30,426 nucleotides of DNA, taken from NCBI GenBank assembly GCA_009801015.1, contig VHZZ01000015.1, positions 120,979 through 151,404 of the forward strand. Reading direction: 5' to 3'. Positions within the stretch are counted from its first letter, which is position 1. Each line of letters starts with the position of its first letter. Shown one piece after another: positions 21,244 through 30,426 of the stretch. This DNA is from Silene noctiflora (taxonomy: Eukaryota; Streptophyta; Magnoliopsida; Caryophyllales; Caryophyllaceae). The translations under genes were made by a program, and so were the position numbers. The notes beneath the pieces were generated by a model. That model was not told the DNA's origin. It searched no databases and worked only from the letters and a program-made list of their open reading frames with translations.

Positions 21244-21283
21244 ATTATTATTATTATTATATGATATTTGATCAGTGATCAAA
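21244..21283 (-). promoter_or_regulatory. MUTE leader: (TTA)n run and 17-bp palindrome
   Basis: Immediately upstream of the MUTE ATG (at 21242, minus strand) is a triplet run, TTATTATTA on the plus strand at about 21244-21260. Next comes an exact 17-bp palindrome, TTTGATCAGTGATCAAA, at 21267-21283. Both probably lie in the 5' UTR, given the TATA box at 21317-21324. Confidence 0.6.
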
Positions 21284-21316
21284 ATCTCTACTGCCTTAAT
21301 AATATAGTAGACCTTC

Positions 21317-21324
21317 TATTTATA
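21317..21324 (-). promoter_or_regulatory. TATA box of MUTE
   Basis: On the minus strand this reads TATAAATA within CCTTATAAATAGAAGG, 75 bp upstream of the ATG. Position and sequence fit a plant TATA box, placing the transcription start near 21285-21292. Confidence 0.65.
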
Positions 21325-22483
21325 AGGTAAAGAGTCTAGGAAGGTGAAAGAAGGAAGTAGTTGAAAGAGACGTGCGAATGAGGGATCCCTAGAAAGTTAG
21401 GGTATCTTGTTGGGTATGTAGAAAATTAATTATCCGCTTGGAATTGACTTAGAAAGTCACAAAACCGTCATTGCGAACTATCCCTTAATCTCGGTTATTT
21501 ATTATTTTTGAGTTTTGGCACAAAGATTAGGAAAAGAGGAAGAAACTATATGTGATTATTGTTGTTGGATAACAAACGGATAATAATGAATGTAGATGAT
21601 CAAATTAGCCATTAAGATTAGGTTAAATATGTGCATTATCCATATTTTTAGCCAAAATTTCTCAAATGTAACAGATATTTCTATACGTTCCTATATCATG
21701 CATTCATGCAAGTTTACGTGAAATACTTATTCATTTTTTTGTATTTCTTTTTGTTTATGAGAGCTATTTTAATTAGCGGTGAATAAATAGATGAAATGGA
21801 AAGAATACTTATATGACCGTTATTTTTCTGAATATATATATACAATGAGTAAACCTAATAATCTCATTTGCATGCGTATGTCATTTTGCCATGCAAATAT
21901 TACACAATGCAATCTTTTCTCTAGTGTTCTCAATCTCTGAAGAAAGAAAAAAAAAAGATTCTATGAGATTTTAAGTGTCACCCATAAGCTTAATAGAATA
22001 CAGTTAGTTTCTCTAAAAACTATCTTAATTAAGCATCTTTTATATACTAAAAGAATAGGTGAAACTATAAATTTTCCCGCTCAAATCACTCTAATCTACA
22101 ACTTAGGCTCTAGCATGTTGGGTTACTATTGGACTTAACTGTTTTGGTTATTCTATACAAATGTTGATCTAACTTATTCTATACAAATGTTGATCTAATC
22201 TTTGTAGAGAAATATATTCTATCAAAAAATGTTAAATTTTCAATTTTCTCTCTTTAAATAATTTTAGTAATAAATATTAATCTAAAAAAACCGTGCATAA
22301 GCATGGGATCTACACTAGTAAAACTAATGAATACAAAAACATATTATTTCAGATATAATTACTAACTGATGTTCATTATTAATCGAGTATATGAGTTGTT
22401 TTATCTCGGTTTCACGCTTACGACGTTAGAAGTTACAACTTACAACCTTCTTATATTAGAATGTGTATATAACAGTTAGTTTT
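21325..22483. other. MUTE upstream region, nothing further recognised
   Basis: AT-rich upstream DNA with no gene. At about 22150-22200 a short phrase, TTCTATACAAATGTTGATCTAA, occurs twice in tandem with near identity. Regulatory sites for the stomatal lineage may lie here but cannot be picked out by eye. Confidence 0.45.
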
Positions 22484-22795
22484 TTTAAGACAAACATATC
22501 CCGTTTAAGATTAAAATAGCTCAAATAGCACCCTACTGGTCCACTTGTTCAGATGAGACAAGCTTTTTGTTAGGCCAGGTTGTTTTTGGTTGAAAGAAGC
22601 GAAACTGAACTGAACTGATTAGGCGTTGTTCTTTTCGGTTGAAAGGAGCAAAACTGAACTGAATTGAATATAACTAAATCGAATAGAGCTAAATTGAATT
22701 AAAATGAGCTGAAATTAACCCTGAAAGAACAAGCATTTTGCTTTTGTCCAATCTATCCTACTTAACTTGCTTTAAAGTTTAAACCCATATCATGA
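22484..22795. mobile_element. Family 2 MITE interrupted by an AGTTCAG-rich insert
   Basis: The outer parts, about 22484-22569 and 22729-22795, correspond to the left and right halves of the element at 30031-30190. Shared words are GATGAGACAAGC, CATTTTG, CCTACTTAAC/CCTTACTTGACC and CTTTAAGTTTAA. Between them, 22570-22728 is a different, AGTTCAG-rich unit related to the repeat at 3688. The junctions carry ACAAGCTTTTTG (22558-22569) and ACAAGCATTTTG (22729-22740), a 12-bp near-duplication of host sequence expected from a nested insertion. The insert contains an internal tandem duplication, each half starting GTTGTT and running into GGTTGAAAG then AACTGAACTGAA. Confidence 0.6.
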
Positions 22796-22925
22796 GCACC
22801 ACCTTTCATTATACCAACTAAGTTTGGTAACATCTGCATATACTGCGATATTTTTAATTACCGGAATCTAATCACCACCCATCAAACTTTTATTTATAGA
22901 ATATATAAAGGCACAAATTTTCATT

Positions 22926-23090
22926 GAAAACTGAAGACGGATAGTGTCCCTCTCACAATATACAAGTAACATTGTCCATGAGGTGTTTCATTTCTTCAAT
23001 CCACTTGACCTCCCACTTGCCTTATTATGAGAGGGGTATTATCCGTCTTTAACTTGTGACAGATAGTGTCTGTGACAAGCAAGACGCTTT
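22926..23090. mobile_element. MITE, family 1 copy
   Basis: The left end is CTGAAGACGGATAGTGTCCC and the core is CCTCCCACTTGCCTTATTAT. The right end is TTATCCGTCTTTAACTTGTG, followed by ACAGATAGTGTCTGTGACAA. Ends are inverted copies of each other. Orientation is opposite to the copy at 5599. Non-coding. Confidence 0.75.
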
Positions 23091-24075
23091 GATATAGACG
23101 GATGAGAAATAAACAATTTAGGAGTTTATGAGCGAGGCATTAAATTGATGTATAGTTATGATATGAAGGTAATAAATGCAGAATGCTGCAGTCTTGTGAG
23201 GGTTTGCGCCTTCATTCTCTGCTTCATTCCCTCGTTATCTCAAGCTCCCTTTACTTACCGTGCCGCCTATGCTATTCTCTTACTCTCTTCAATGTATTAC
23301 ATGCTTCTACTTTTATTACCATTTCATCATTTACGTGCACCCGTGTGCTGTGAATTTACTGTTTACCCCCTATACTATACTATATACATACGCGTTTATT
23401 AAACACACCAACGTTGACATTGTGGTTTTCTGGTTATATAGTCATGCATGCTCTGCTTCATTCATTCATCACTTGCTTCCCATTTGCCCGCCGACTTCCG
23501 TAACACCATACAACACTGCTTGAGTCGCTTTGTTGGTATGAGTAGCATTATCGGTCCCTTTAGTCACTCGTAAGTTTCACAATGCTCGGTAATATATCTC
23601 TTCAATGATATGAGCTGTTTGCGGACAGTAAATGATCTGATAAAAAACAGTATTTAGACATCCAGACTCGGAGTAGTAGATATCAGTTCCAGTCTGTATC
23701 ACTGTCATTGAGCCTAAACTCGGTCATTACACCATTAATGCGACAAGTACAACATTCCAATAGTCACATTGACCTTCGAAACTTTCACAAAACGGACAGA
23801 ATGCAGTGTCGTGAATTAGATTTATATGGGTTTAAACATTAAAACAGTGGAATATATAACTTGATCTCTGCATAAATCTTTACAACGGCGTACATTGTAA
23901 TTCAAAGACAAAGTTAATTCAATTGCAACAGAAATGCAGCTTCTAGGAGGGTTTGCAGTCCTAGACTCCTAGTACAAATAGACTGATAAAACCATCACAA
24001 CTTTCTTCGGAATCAAAGTTATCACGCCATAACCATTCACAAGACCATAAGCAAGAAATACTTGATCCGATGTAC
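23091..24075. other. Intergenic sequence and 3' end of the phosphatase gene
   Basis: Short plus-strand frames at 23145-23523 overlap each other in two frames and look incidental. The right part, from about 23880, is probably the 3' UTR of the minus-strand phosphatase gene. Confidence 0.45.
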
Positions 24076-26403
24076 TCAATTGGGACATTCCTTGGCTGAA
24101 AAAAAAAAAAAACATATTCTATATTATAATCACAGAGGAAATACCAACACAGTTTTACTAAATCAAATGTGAACTAGAATAACTGTGACCCAGGAAAGAA
24201 AATTATTCAATGTTATTCCTGGTTCCTAATTCTTCTCAAGTACCAGATTTTTTTTAAGTACTATTCTTAAACAACGAATCAAAATTCCATTGATGGTCAG
24301 GAGCATGTAAATTGCTACTCTGCATACTATATCAAATCACTACGTATCTGAATTCTGAAACATAAGTCCGTTCTGGAGGAAATAAAAACCTTGAACTGTG
24401 GCAAAGTACAAAGATACGGAACAACAAACACGAATGTCTGATAGAAGTGGCTGACAGCAGGAAAATGTCGAATCTATTTCACTATAAATCCAGGGATTCC
24501 GGTCTGAGCCCCTATTTTTTATTTTCTAGTTATTCTACTACATAAGATTCAAGTCGGCCCCCATTTTCCATTTATAAGGATTCAAGTCTCACCCCATTTA
24601 ATTTTTTTGTCAAGTTCGGCTACTGATGGAGTTACTATGAAGGACTGAAGCAACAATTCTACGACAAAGTTCATCAATATTAAATCAAGAAAGTGCAAAT
24701 ACAAGTAAGACGACTAAGACACACACCTCGAAGTGATTGCTCATAATTTTGAAGCTGTTTTATGAAGCCATCATTAGGTGATGCCTGAGGTCTTTTGCTT
24801 CTCACATATTGAAGAGCTTCAGAAAGCATCATGCCTCGTTTATTTAAGAGATAAGCAAGTACCACAGTCACACTGCAAGTCCAAAAATACCAATAGCATT
24901 TTATGATATTGCAGAAGCAGTATTACGATTGCCGAGGGCAGAAGCAGAAGTACAGAACATGTTCCACGACAGAATTTCTATTTCTAATTGCATAGTGACT
25001 ACAATCTAAAGCCAACGACCACAATCAAAATCCTGGGTACCGAGGAGGCCAGCTTCAATAATCTGAGATACACATGATCTAGGTCCCTTTTTAATTCAAT
25101 AGTCCTAAACACGGTATTAAATCTTGCAAGCGATGTGATGCAACACCACGTGCGACCGAGTTATAATGTAAAGGTTAATGTGACCGCTTTTAAAGCTATA
25201 TCAGCATCATTTATGCTGCCATGATCAAGATCAGAGTATTTAATACTATGGTCTTAGATATCATTCAAAAAGCATGTAGTAAAGTACGGTGATACCTTCT
25301 AGATCTCCCCACAAAGCAATGGACCAGTACTCCACCGCCTGATCTTTTAGCTTCGTCAATGAAATCAATACATTCATCAAAATATTGAGCTAGATTGGTT
25401 TCTTCTCTGTCCGCAACTGTCTCAATACCAATAAGAACAATGATTTAACATTTTAATGAAACAGCTGAAAAATAATACTTGAAAAAGTTATGCATGTAGC
25501 TAGAAGAATGGCCAAGAAATGCACTAGAGTAAAAACCTGATGTCAAAACGCAGTGCAAATTAGTAAGTAGCAGAACATCAAGTATAGCACAGCAGCATGG
25601 AACTAAGCTAAAACAAGCCCTAAGGCATATTATCATGTAAGACCCTGATACTGATGAATTCTACCAAAGTATTAACAGACTGTAGCTCCCAAAAACTCCC
25701 CGCTTAGAAAATTATATTTACCTCTAAGATCCAACACAAATAAAATCCATCTCGAGTAATAAACAGACAGAAAATGTAAAAATAATATTTGCTCTCCTCT
25801 AGCATTTGCTGGTAAGAGTCTACATTTGAAGTTATGCTCGAACAAAAAAGGGGTGCAAGAAGACTATGGCTTTGCAAATAGGAGTTACCAAAAAGGACAC
25901 TGTATAAAATTTGTTTATATGTCGCAAACAATGCCCACCTGATATTTATGACAGCTTTCTGTAACCAGACAACACAAATCAATCTGCTATGACTTTAGCC
26001 CAAGAGTATCAAAGAACGATAAACTATCCTTAAATGATTTCAAGCTTGACGGATGCAAGCGAGATACCTTCAATGACTTTATATGTAAAATCCTGTGGAT
26101 GAGGAGGCGCCAATGAACCAGCCACAGTCAAGACATGAGTAATATTCAAACGTTTCAAACCAGACTTATTGTTAGCAGCACCAAGAGACCCCAGAAACAG
26201 ACCCTGAAAAGCATATGAACACCACTCAATCAAAAAACATTCCAGATGGAATAACCGAATAATAATAGCACAACCACATGAACTCCGAAAAGTACCTCCT
26301 CAATTTGGCACGGTTCATCGTCATCTTGCACAAACCTTGCAGCATTATAAGCTCTCAAAAGAAATTGAATTCTTTCCTTGTACCTTCCCTCAAAGTTATC
26401 CAT
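24076..26403 (-). CDS. Dual-specificity protein phosphatase, DsPTP1-like, 176 aa, 5 exons
   Basis: Minus-strand exons are 26403-26296, 26203-26068, 25416-25296, 24872-24727 and 24095-24076; introns are GT-AG and phases agree. The N-terminus is MDNFEGRYKERIQFLLRAYN. The phosphatase domain runs from GLFLGSLGAANNKSGLKRL (residue 37 on) to about residue 170. The active-site loop is HCFVGRSRS, with C115 as nucleophile and R121 as phosphate-binding arginine; D84 in VADREETN is the likely general acid. The conserved YEQSLR end is followed by a tiny last exon giving AKECPN. Members of this group dephosphorylate phosphotyrosine and phosphothreonine, with MAP kinases as known substrates for Arabidopsis DsPTP1. 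Length is normal for the compact plant DSPs and no extra domain is present. The final exon is short and its acceptor is judged by the long pyrimidine tract and by frame, so it is the least certain piece. Confidence 0.9.
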
Positions 26404-27270
26404 CCCTATTCCCTTCCAATCAAACTATGATCCTTTTCCTTACCTATGTACAACAAATTTCCATTGTATTATTACTTTACCAACTTGGTCCAATATCCTC
26501 AACAAATCGCGCAGTAAATGTCGCTAAATCTAACTTACCAAAACAACTAGTAGAATCACCAAATAAATCCACACTCTCATCCCATAATACAACTAACAAA
26601 CATGAACATACAGGCACAAATGCTTATACAAATGATTGTTTGATCTAAATTTCCGCGAATTTTCTTTTGTTGCTAAATTTCTTCTTGTTGAAAGTTATAC
26701 AAATGATTGACTGTTCTAAATTTCCTATCAATATTCACTTCACTAACATTTCCCAAATTCAGAATACCTAAATTGGGTCAATTTCATAATTCAATTGTAC
26801 AAAATTGTTCAATCCTTACATAAATGATACCTAAATAATGGCGGACCTAGGGGGCTAACAGGGACACTCACCCCCGATACAGAATAAAATGGTTGATTTT
26901 TCTTTCTAGTTTACTTTACCCATTACCCGTTCGTCCATACTAAAAAATTTCGCACCCTAACTAAAAATCCTTGTTCCGCCACTTTACCAATATACGATCA
27001 CATGCGAATCAATACGTTCATTCAACTCCATAATTATGTAATACAATTAGAACAAACAAACAAACATAAAATAAATTAATGGGTATTTTAAGAAACTGAA
27101 ATTGTAACCCGATCAAAAACACCAATATAACTATTTATATATTTAATTAATTAATCAAAAACACAAATCATAATATAAAATCATGAGCTAGTTACCTGAT
27201 GAAATTGAGAAATGATCGTGTAGTTTGTTAGTGTGTTGGATGATCAAAGATTGTTCGTTTGGTTCAATTT
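26404..27270 (-). other. Upstream region of the phosphatase gene with a possible 5'-UTR intron
   Basis: On the minus strand, CAATTTCATCAG followed by GTAACTAGC at 27195 looks like a splice donor after a short leader exon (about 27196-27270). A further donor-like TAG/GTAAGG lies near 26445. Where the intron would rejoin is unclear. The plus-strand frames at 26337-26648 and 27225-27410 resemble no protein. A family 3 element (26837-26984) sits inside. Confidence 0.35.
26837..26984. mobile_element. Small element with TGGCGGA ends (family 3)
   Basis: The left end is AATGGCGGACCTAGG and the right end is TTGTTCCGCCACTT, whose complement AAGTGGCGGAACAA matches it. The interior shares words with the other copies, such as GGGGCTAACAGGGAC near the left end (compare GGTTAACAGGGGTCC at 3480). 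Length is about 148 bp, like the copy at 3462. Non-coding. Confidence 0.6.
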
Positions 27271-27409
27271 TATTAATTCAAAGAAAGAATAAAGAAAGAT
27301 GGGCTAGTGGGCCTGGATTATACTTATTCGATGAACAACCATATGGAATAAGCCCAATAATGATTGTGGCCCTTGTGGCTCAATTTATTCTGTGGTGTCC
27401 TCCTAAGTA

Positions 27410-27610
27410 AACCTGCCAAAACTGATCCGACTCGATATCGCTAACTCGAGACTCAAAATGTCACCCTGATTACTCGATCCAAAAAAAGCCCGATCTAAAC
27501 AACTTATAACGACCCGACCCAAAAAAATCCGAACTCAAAATGGTCTGACCTAAAAATGATCCGATAATTTGTTGACTCGAAAATGATCCGACCTAACCCT
27601 AATCAAAATG
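27410..27610. repeat. Degenerate tandem repeat of GATCCGACCTAAAA-like units
   Basis: Diverged short units recur: CTGATCCGACTCGA, CTCGATCCAAAAAAAG, CGACCCGACCCAAAAAAA, AATGATCCGATAAT and AATGATCCGACCTAA. Unit length varies, so this is an old, decayed satellite-like or element interior. No gene is present. Confidence 0.5.
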
Positions 27611-28081
27611 ACTCATTTGGAATTAAGATAGAAGAGAATGTGACTTGGATGTCAATTTGTGATTCACCGATTATTGGTCTGAAATGGATAAAAGGTGAAT
27701 TGAGATGATAAAGTATGTTGCAATGAAATAGACATGAATACAAGACGGACATATGACTACACGACATGACATTCTATTAAAATTAAAAAATTATAAGAAT
27801 TTTTATATTTTTAATACTTCATCCATTCAACTTCACTCTACACTTTATTTTTTCACATTTATAAACGCGTGTTTTATACCTTAACAGATACGCTAGCTCC
27901 TTCTTTTATCGATAAGGCATCAACACCCCACTGTCTTTATTTTATGTTGACTTCATTTAATTCGATATTAAATTTTGGTCAAGAAGCAAGTTTAAAATAA
28001 TGAAATGACGTGTTAAAAGAACAAGGGAGCCTCTTAATTTAACGGTAGGATTGGTTGCCTCTTGATACAAATTCTCGTTGA
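27611..28081. other. Intergenic, nothing recognised
   Basis: AT-rich, with no frame, splice pattern or inverted ends that I can support. Confidence 0.5.
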
Positions 28082-28250
28082 AAACCGGCACTATTCGTCA
28101 CAAGTTTAAGACGAATAACGTCTTTCTCACAAAATGCAAGTTACACTATTCATGGAATACTCCATTTCTCCCCCACTTGTCCTTCCACTTATGTTCCCAC
28201 TTGCCTGACTGTAATAAGAGTGACATTATCCATTTTGAGCTCGACACCTC
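28082..28250. mobile_element. MITE, family 1 copy, diverged
   Basis: The left end is CGGCACTATTCGTCACAAGT followed by AAGACGAATAACGTC. The interior has TTTCTCCCCCACTTGTCC and CCCACTTGCCTGACTG. The right end ACATTATCCATTTTGAGCTC is more decayed than in other copies. It lies about 370 bp from the next copy in the same orientation. Confidence 0.6.
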
Positions 28251-28620
28251 TTAATTCTTGCTTCCATAGTTTTGGACTTTGTTGAATACATCCACTTGAC
28301 CACTTGCGTAGGTTTGTCCCGAACTTTAACAGACGTTTATAATGACATCCACTAATCCACGGTATACGACTCATAAAAACTACTGACCTCTCCAGTCTCA
28401 ACTGCCCACGGTGCACGCTATCCACTTGTTGTAATTAGTACTCCCTCTCGTCTAAATCAAAGGTAACATTTGTTTTATCACATGTTTTGCAATGCGAATA
28501 TCTTTAGTTACACATTATTAAAAATTATAAAAAAATTGATATCCATATAACATTCATGACGATAAATCAAACAAGATATTACATGACTATATTTTGTCTT
28601 ATAGATTAAGAATAATATCA

Positions 28621-28780
28621 AGGACCGGCACTATTCATCACTAGTTGAAGACGGATAATACCTCTCTCACAATATGTAAGTGGTGCTATCTATGGGGTGC
28701 TTCATTTCTCCCCCACTCGCCCTCCCACTTGCCTTATTATTAGAGAGGCACTATCAGTCTTCAACTTGTAGACGCTTTGT
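28621..28780. mobile_element. MITE, family 1 copy
   Basis: The left end is CGGCACTATTCATCACTAGT then TGAAGACGGATAATACC. The core is CCTCCCACTTGCCTTATTAT. The right end is GGCACTATCAGTCTTCAACT. The outer right segment present in the 22926 and 29734 copies is shortened here. Non-coding. Confidence 0.7.
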
Positions 28781-29733
28781 TAGTAATTAGTAATTACCCA
28801 TATATTAGCGGAGTTCGGTGGGAGCGAGAATTTGTAGTGGGGGCAAAACGATAACGTTGTAAAAAAAAAAAATCAAAAAAGTTTAAATTTAGAAGTAAAA
28901 ATTTTCAAATTTTCATCCATTAACAAAACGAATGCCTCATTTATGATTTATGACCCATAGGTCTTGACATAGCAAAAACGGTAATAACACTCATCACTTG
29001 AAAGTTTATGTCGGTCATATTTATGCATGACATCATGATTCTAATATATTGATTACTATATTACAAAATGATTTACATTTTGGGTGATAATCAAACGAGA
29101 TAGTTTGTGAGCAATTTAAGCGTGGTTTAAGGTCGGCTCAGTTCGAGAGCTTAATGAGTTAAGTCGAGCAAACGTTGACTCGCCTAAAAAAACTTACGAG
29201 CACCTCAAACTTGTCTGATTAGATAAGATATTGTTCATATTTTATTGAAATATTTTATCACGTTTATATTGTTGATCACACATGCATATTAAATGTTCTC
29301 ATTGATTTGTCAAATAATTTCATATACAACCTTTCAAGTGTGTTTTTGAAAATATCTTAATAAAAAACGAAAAATTTAACAATTATATATACACTTGATG
29401 AGTTAAGCTTGAATTTGGCTTGAGCTTGGGGTTAAAGGCACACAAGTTTAATAATGAGCACAATTTTTTCAAGTTCAAGTAAACTCAAAACCGGCTCAAA
29501 CTCGAGTTTTACTTCAAGAACAAACCCAACAAGGTCAAACTCGTCCTCGACTCGATTACCACAAACACAAGCAATTTACATTTTGACTTTGTTATTCATT
29601 TCCCTACAAATAAATACACTTATAAATTGTACTCACACTGAACCGGAAAATCTTGACAAAATGTAAAGTTATCAAATGAACCTTTCCTCATTAGGAAAAT
29701 CAAGTCATATTATGAAATCTCGGTACAATTTCC
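28781..29733. repeat. Degenerate repeats rich in CTCGA/GAGCTT words, no gene seen
   Basis: Around 29120-29210 and 29400-29560 are words such as GGCTCAGTTCGAGAGCTT, AGTTAAGTCGAGC, GGCTTGAGCTTGGGG and CCGGCTCAAACTCGAG. This is a familiar style of decayed plant non-autonomous element. A family 3-like start (GCGGAGTTCGGTGGGAG) is at about 28809. The frame at 29454-29666 is Ser/Thr-rich and reads through the repeat; I do not treat it as a gene. Confidence 0.4.
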
Positions 29734-29895
29734 ACTATTTGTTATAAGCTAAGACGAATTGTGTTTCTCTCACAATATGCAAGTGCATTATCCATGACGT
29801 GCTCTATTTTGCCCCGCTTGTCATCCCACTTGCCTTATTGTAAAAGAGCCATTATCCATGTTCAGCTTGTGACTGATAGTGTCCGTCAAAAGCAA
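29734..29895. mobile_element. MITE, family 1 copy
   Basis: The left end (CTATTTGTTATAAGCTAAGA) is decayed. The core CATCCCACTTGCCTTATTGT and the right end TTCAGCTTGTGACTGATAGT then GTCCGTCAAAAGC match the 22926 copy well. Same orientation as copies at 22926, 28082 and 28621. Confidence 0.65.
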
Positions 29896-30030
29896 TAAAA
29901 GATAACTTATTAAATGTACCTAGATTTCTACCTTAATAGTCAATACAAGTAAATGTTAGACTCGACATTCAAGACCAATAGGCAATAGTACAATTAAATG
30001 GAGTAAGTTACTCGTATACGAACCGTTCTC

Positions 30031-30190
30031 TCTTAAGACGGATTTATCCATCTTAAAACTAAAACGGATAAATAATAGTTCACTTGAATGGATGAGACAA
30101 GCATTTTGCCCGTCTCATGCTTTTTTCATTTGTCTATCTACCTGCCTTACTTGACCAGCTTTAAGTTTAAGACGTATATACCCGTATTAA
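30031..30190. mobile_element. Family 2 MITE adjoining a gene promoter
   Basis: The left end is CTTAAGACGGATTTATCC with ATCTTAA. The right end is TTTAAGACGTATATACCCGT with ATTAAAC. Internal words ATGAGACAAGCATTTTGCCC and TGCCTTACTTGACCAGC match the interrupted element at 22484. The right end stops about 14 bp before the TATA box of the gene at 30249. A short frame running through it (30088-30357) is a shadow. Confidence 0.65.
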
Positions 30191-30203
30191 ACCCGAATTT
30201 GTT

Positions 30204-30210
30204 TATAAAT
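30204..30210 (+). promoter_or_regulatory. TATA box of the aspartyl-protease-like gene
   Basis: TATAAAT, within GTTTATAAATACATTCC, lies 45 bp upstream of the ATG at 30249. That gives a short leader starting near 30235. Position and context are typical for a plant core promoter. Confidence 0.65.
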
Positions 30211-30248
30211 ACATTCCATTCTCCCTTCACTTCAAACCACAAACACCA

Positions 30249-30426
30249 ATGGCTTCCCACACATATCTCTTCCTCACTCTTTTTCTCCTGTCAACGGTCA
30301 TATTTCCCATTCAAATCTCCAATGCAGCATCAAAAACATATCTCCTTCCCATCATAAAAGACATTAAAACACCTCAATACTACACTACATTACTAGTAGG
30401 AACACCCCAAGTTCGTGTAAACCTAG
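30249..30426 (+). CDS. EDGP / basic 7S globulin-like aspartyl-protease-family protein, N-terminus only
   Basis: The first 59 residues are present; the window ends inside the next codon. The start, CACCAATGG, has a good plant initiation context. Residues 1 to about 27 (MASHTYLFLTLFLLSTVIFP then IQISNAA) are a clear secretory signal peptide. What follows, SKTYLLPIIKDIKTPQYYTT, then LLVGTPQVRVNL, matches the mature start of the extracellular dermal glycoprotein, xylanase-inhibitor (TAXI-type) and basic 7S globulin group of pepsin-like proteins. Members are secreted to the apoplast, and many have lost protease activity and inhibit microbial glycosidases instead. The first active-site region (DTG or its replacement) lies just past the window, so activity cannot be judged. 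A MITE ends next to its TATA box. Confidence 0.8.
   Translation, partial: MASHTYLFLTLFLLSTVIFPIQISNAASKTYLLPIIKDIKTPQYYTTLLVGTPQVRVNL

Noticed and set aside
23145..23523. Two overlapping plus-strand frames of 85 and 87 residues
   Set aside because: They overlap in different frames, look like random AT-rich hydrophobic translation and match no family.
29454..30357. Ser/Thr-rich frame at 29454 and 89-residue frame at 30088
   Set aside because: The first reads through a decayed repeat. The second reads through a MITE and then out of frame across the signal peptide of the gene at 30249.
1..30426. CRISPR array, operon, prophage or organellar insert
   Set aside because: No regularly spaced repeats and no prokaryotic or plastid/mitochondrial genes; all supported genes have spliceosomal introns or belong to plant nuclear families.

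Overview
This is nuclear DNA of a flowering plant. It is AT-rich and gene-sparse, with GT-AG introns, long intergenic stretches full of small terminal-inverted-repeat elements, and plant-specific gene families, including a MUTE-type stomatal bHLH. The protein sequences read as eudicot. The repeat motifs (ends like TTAAGACGGATAT, and AGTTCAG-rich elements) make me think of Caryophyllales, but that is impression, not proof. I see no bacterial, viral or organellar genes, no CRISPR array and no tRNA or rRNA.

Layout. Positions 1-7000 hold no gene I can support, only degenerate repeats and several MITE-like elements. At 7259-9129 (+) lies a three-exon HIPP gene: a heavy-metal-associated isoprenylated plant protein with a very large Gly/Asn/Met-rich tail and CaaX box CNVM. 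9130-12000 is intergenic with more small elements. At 13601-15611 (+), behind a probable 5'-UTR intron, is a four-exon SpoU-family RNA 2'-O-methyltransferase. At 16342-18113 (+) is a five-exon endonuclease/exonuclease/phosphatase (DNase I-like) protein. Convergent to it, at 18487-21242 (-), is a three-exon gene encoding a 191-residue ortholog of MUTE. Its second intron contains an ~877-bp fold-back element. 21330-23900 is intergenic and contains a nested element insertion. At 24076-26403 (-) is a five-exon dual-specificity phosphatase of the DsPTP1 type. 27270-30030 is repeat-rich. At 30249 (+) begins an EDGP / basic 7S globulin-like aspartyl-protease-family protein, cut off by the window end.

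The genes are ordinary unlinked plant genes, each with its own promoter; nothing suggests a shared pathway. I assembled every exon chain by hand from splice-site consensus, reading-frame continuity and remembered family sequence, so exon edges are well supported where frame and family agree and UTR exons are inference.

I did not find a clearly new biological system. The observations most worth a second look are the near-complete inverted repeat inside the MUTE intron, the in-frame 102-bp exitron-like intron of the DNase I-like gene, the MITE abutting the TATA box of the aspartyl-protease-like gene, and the nested insertion at 22484-22795.
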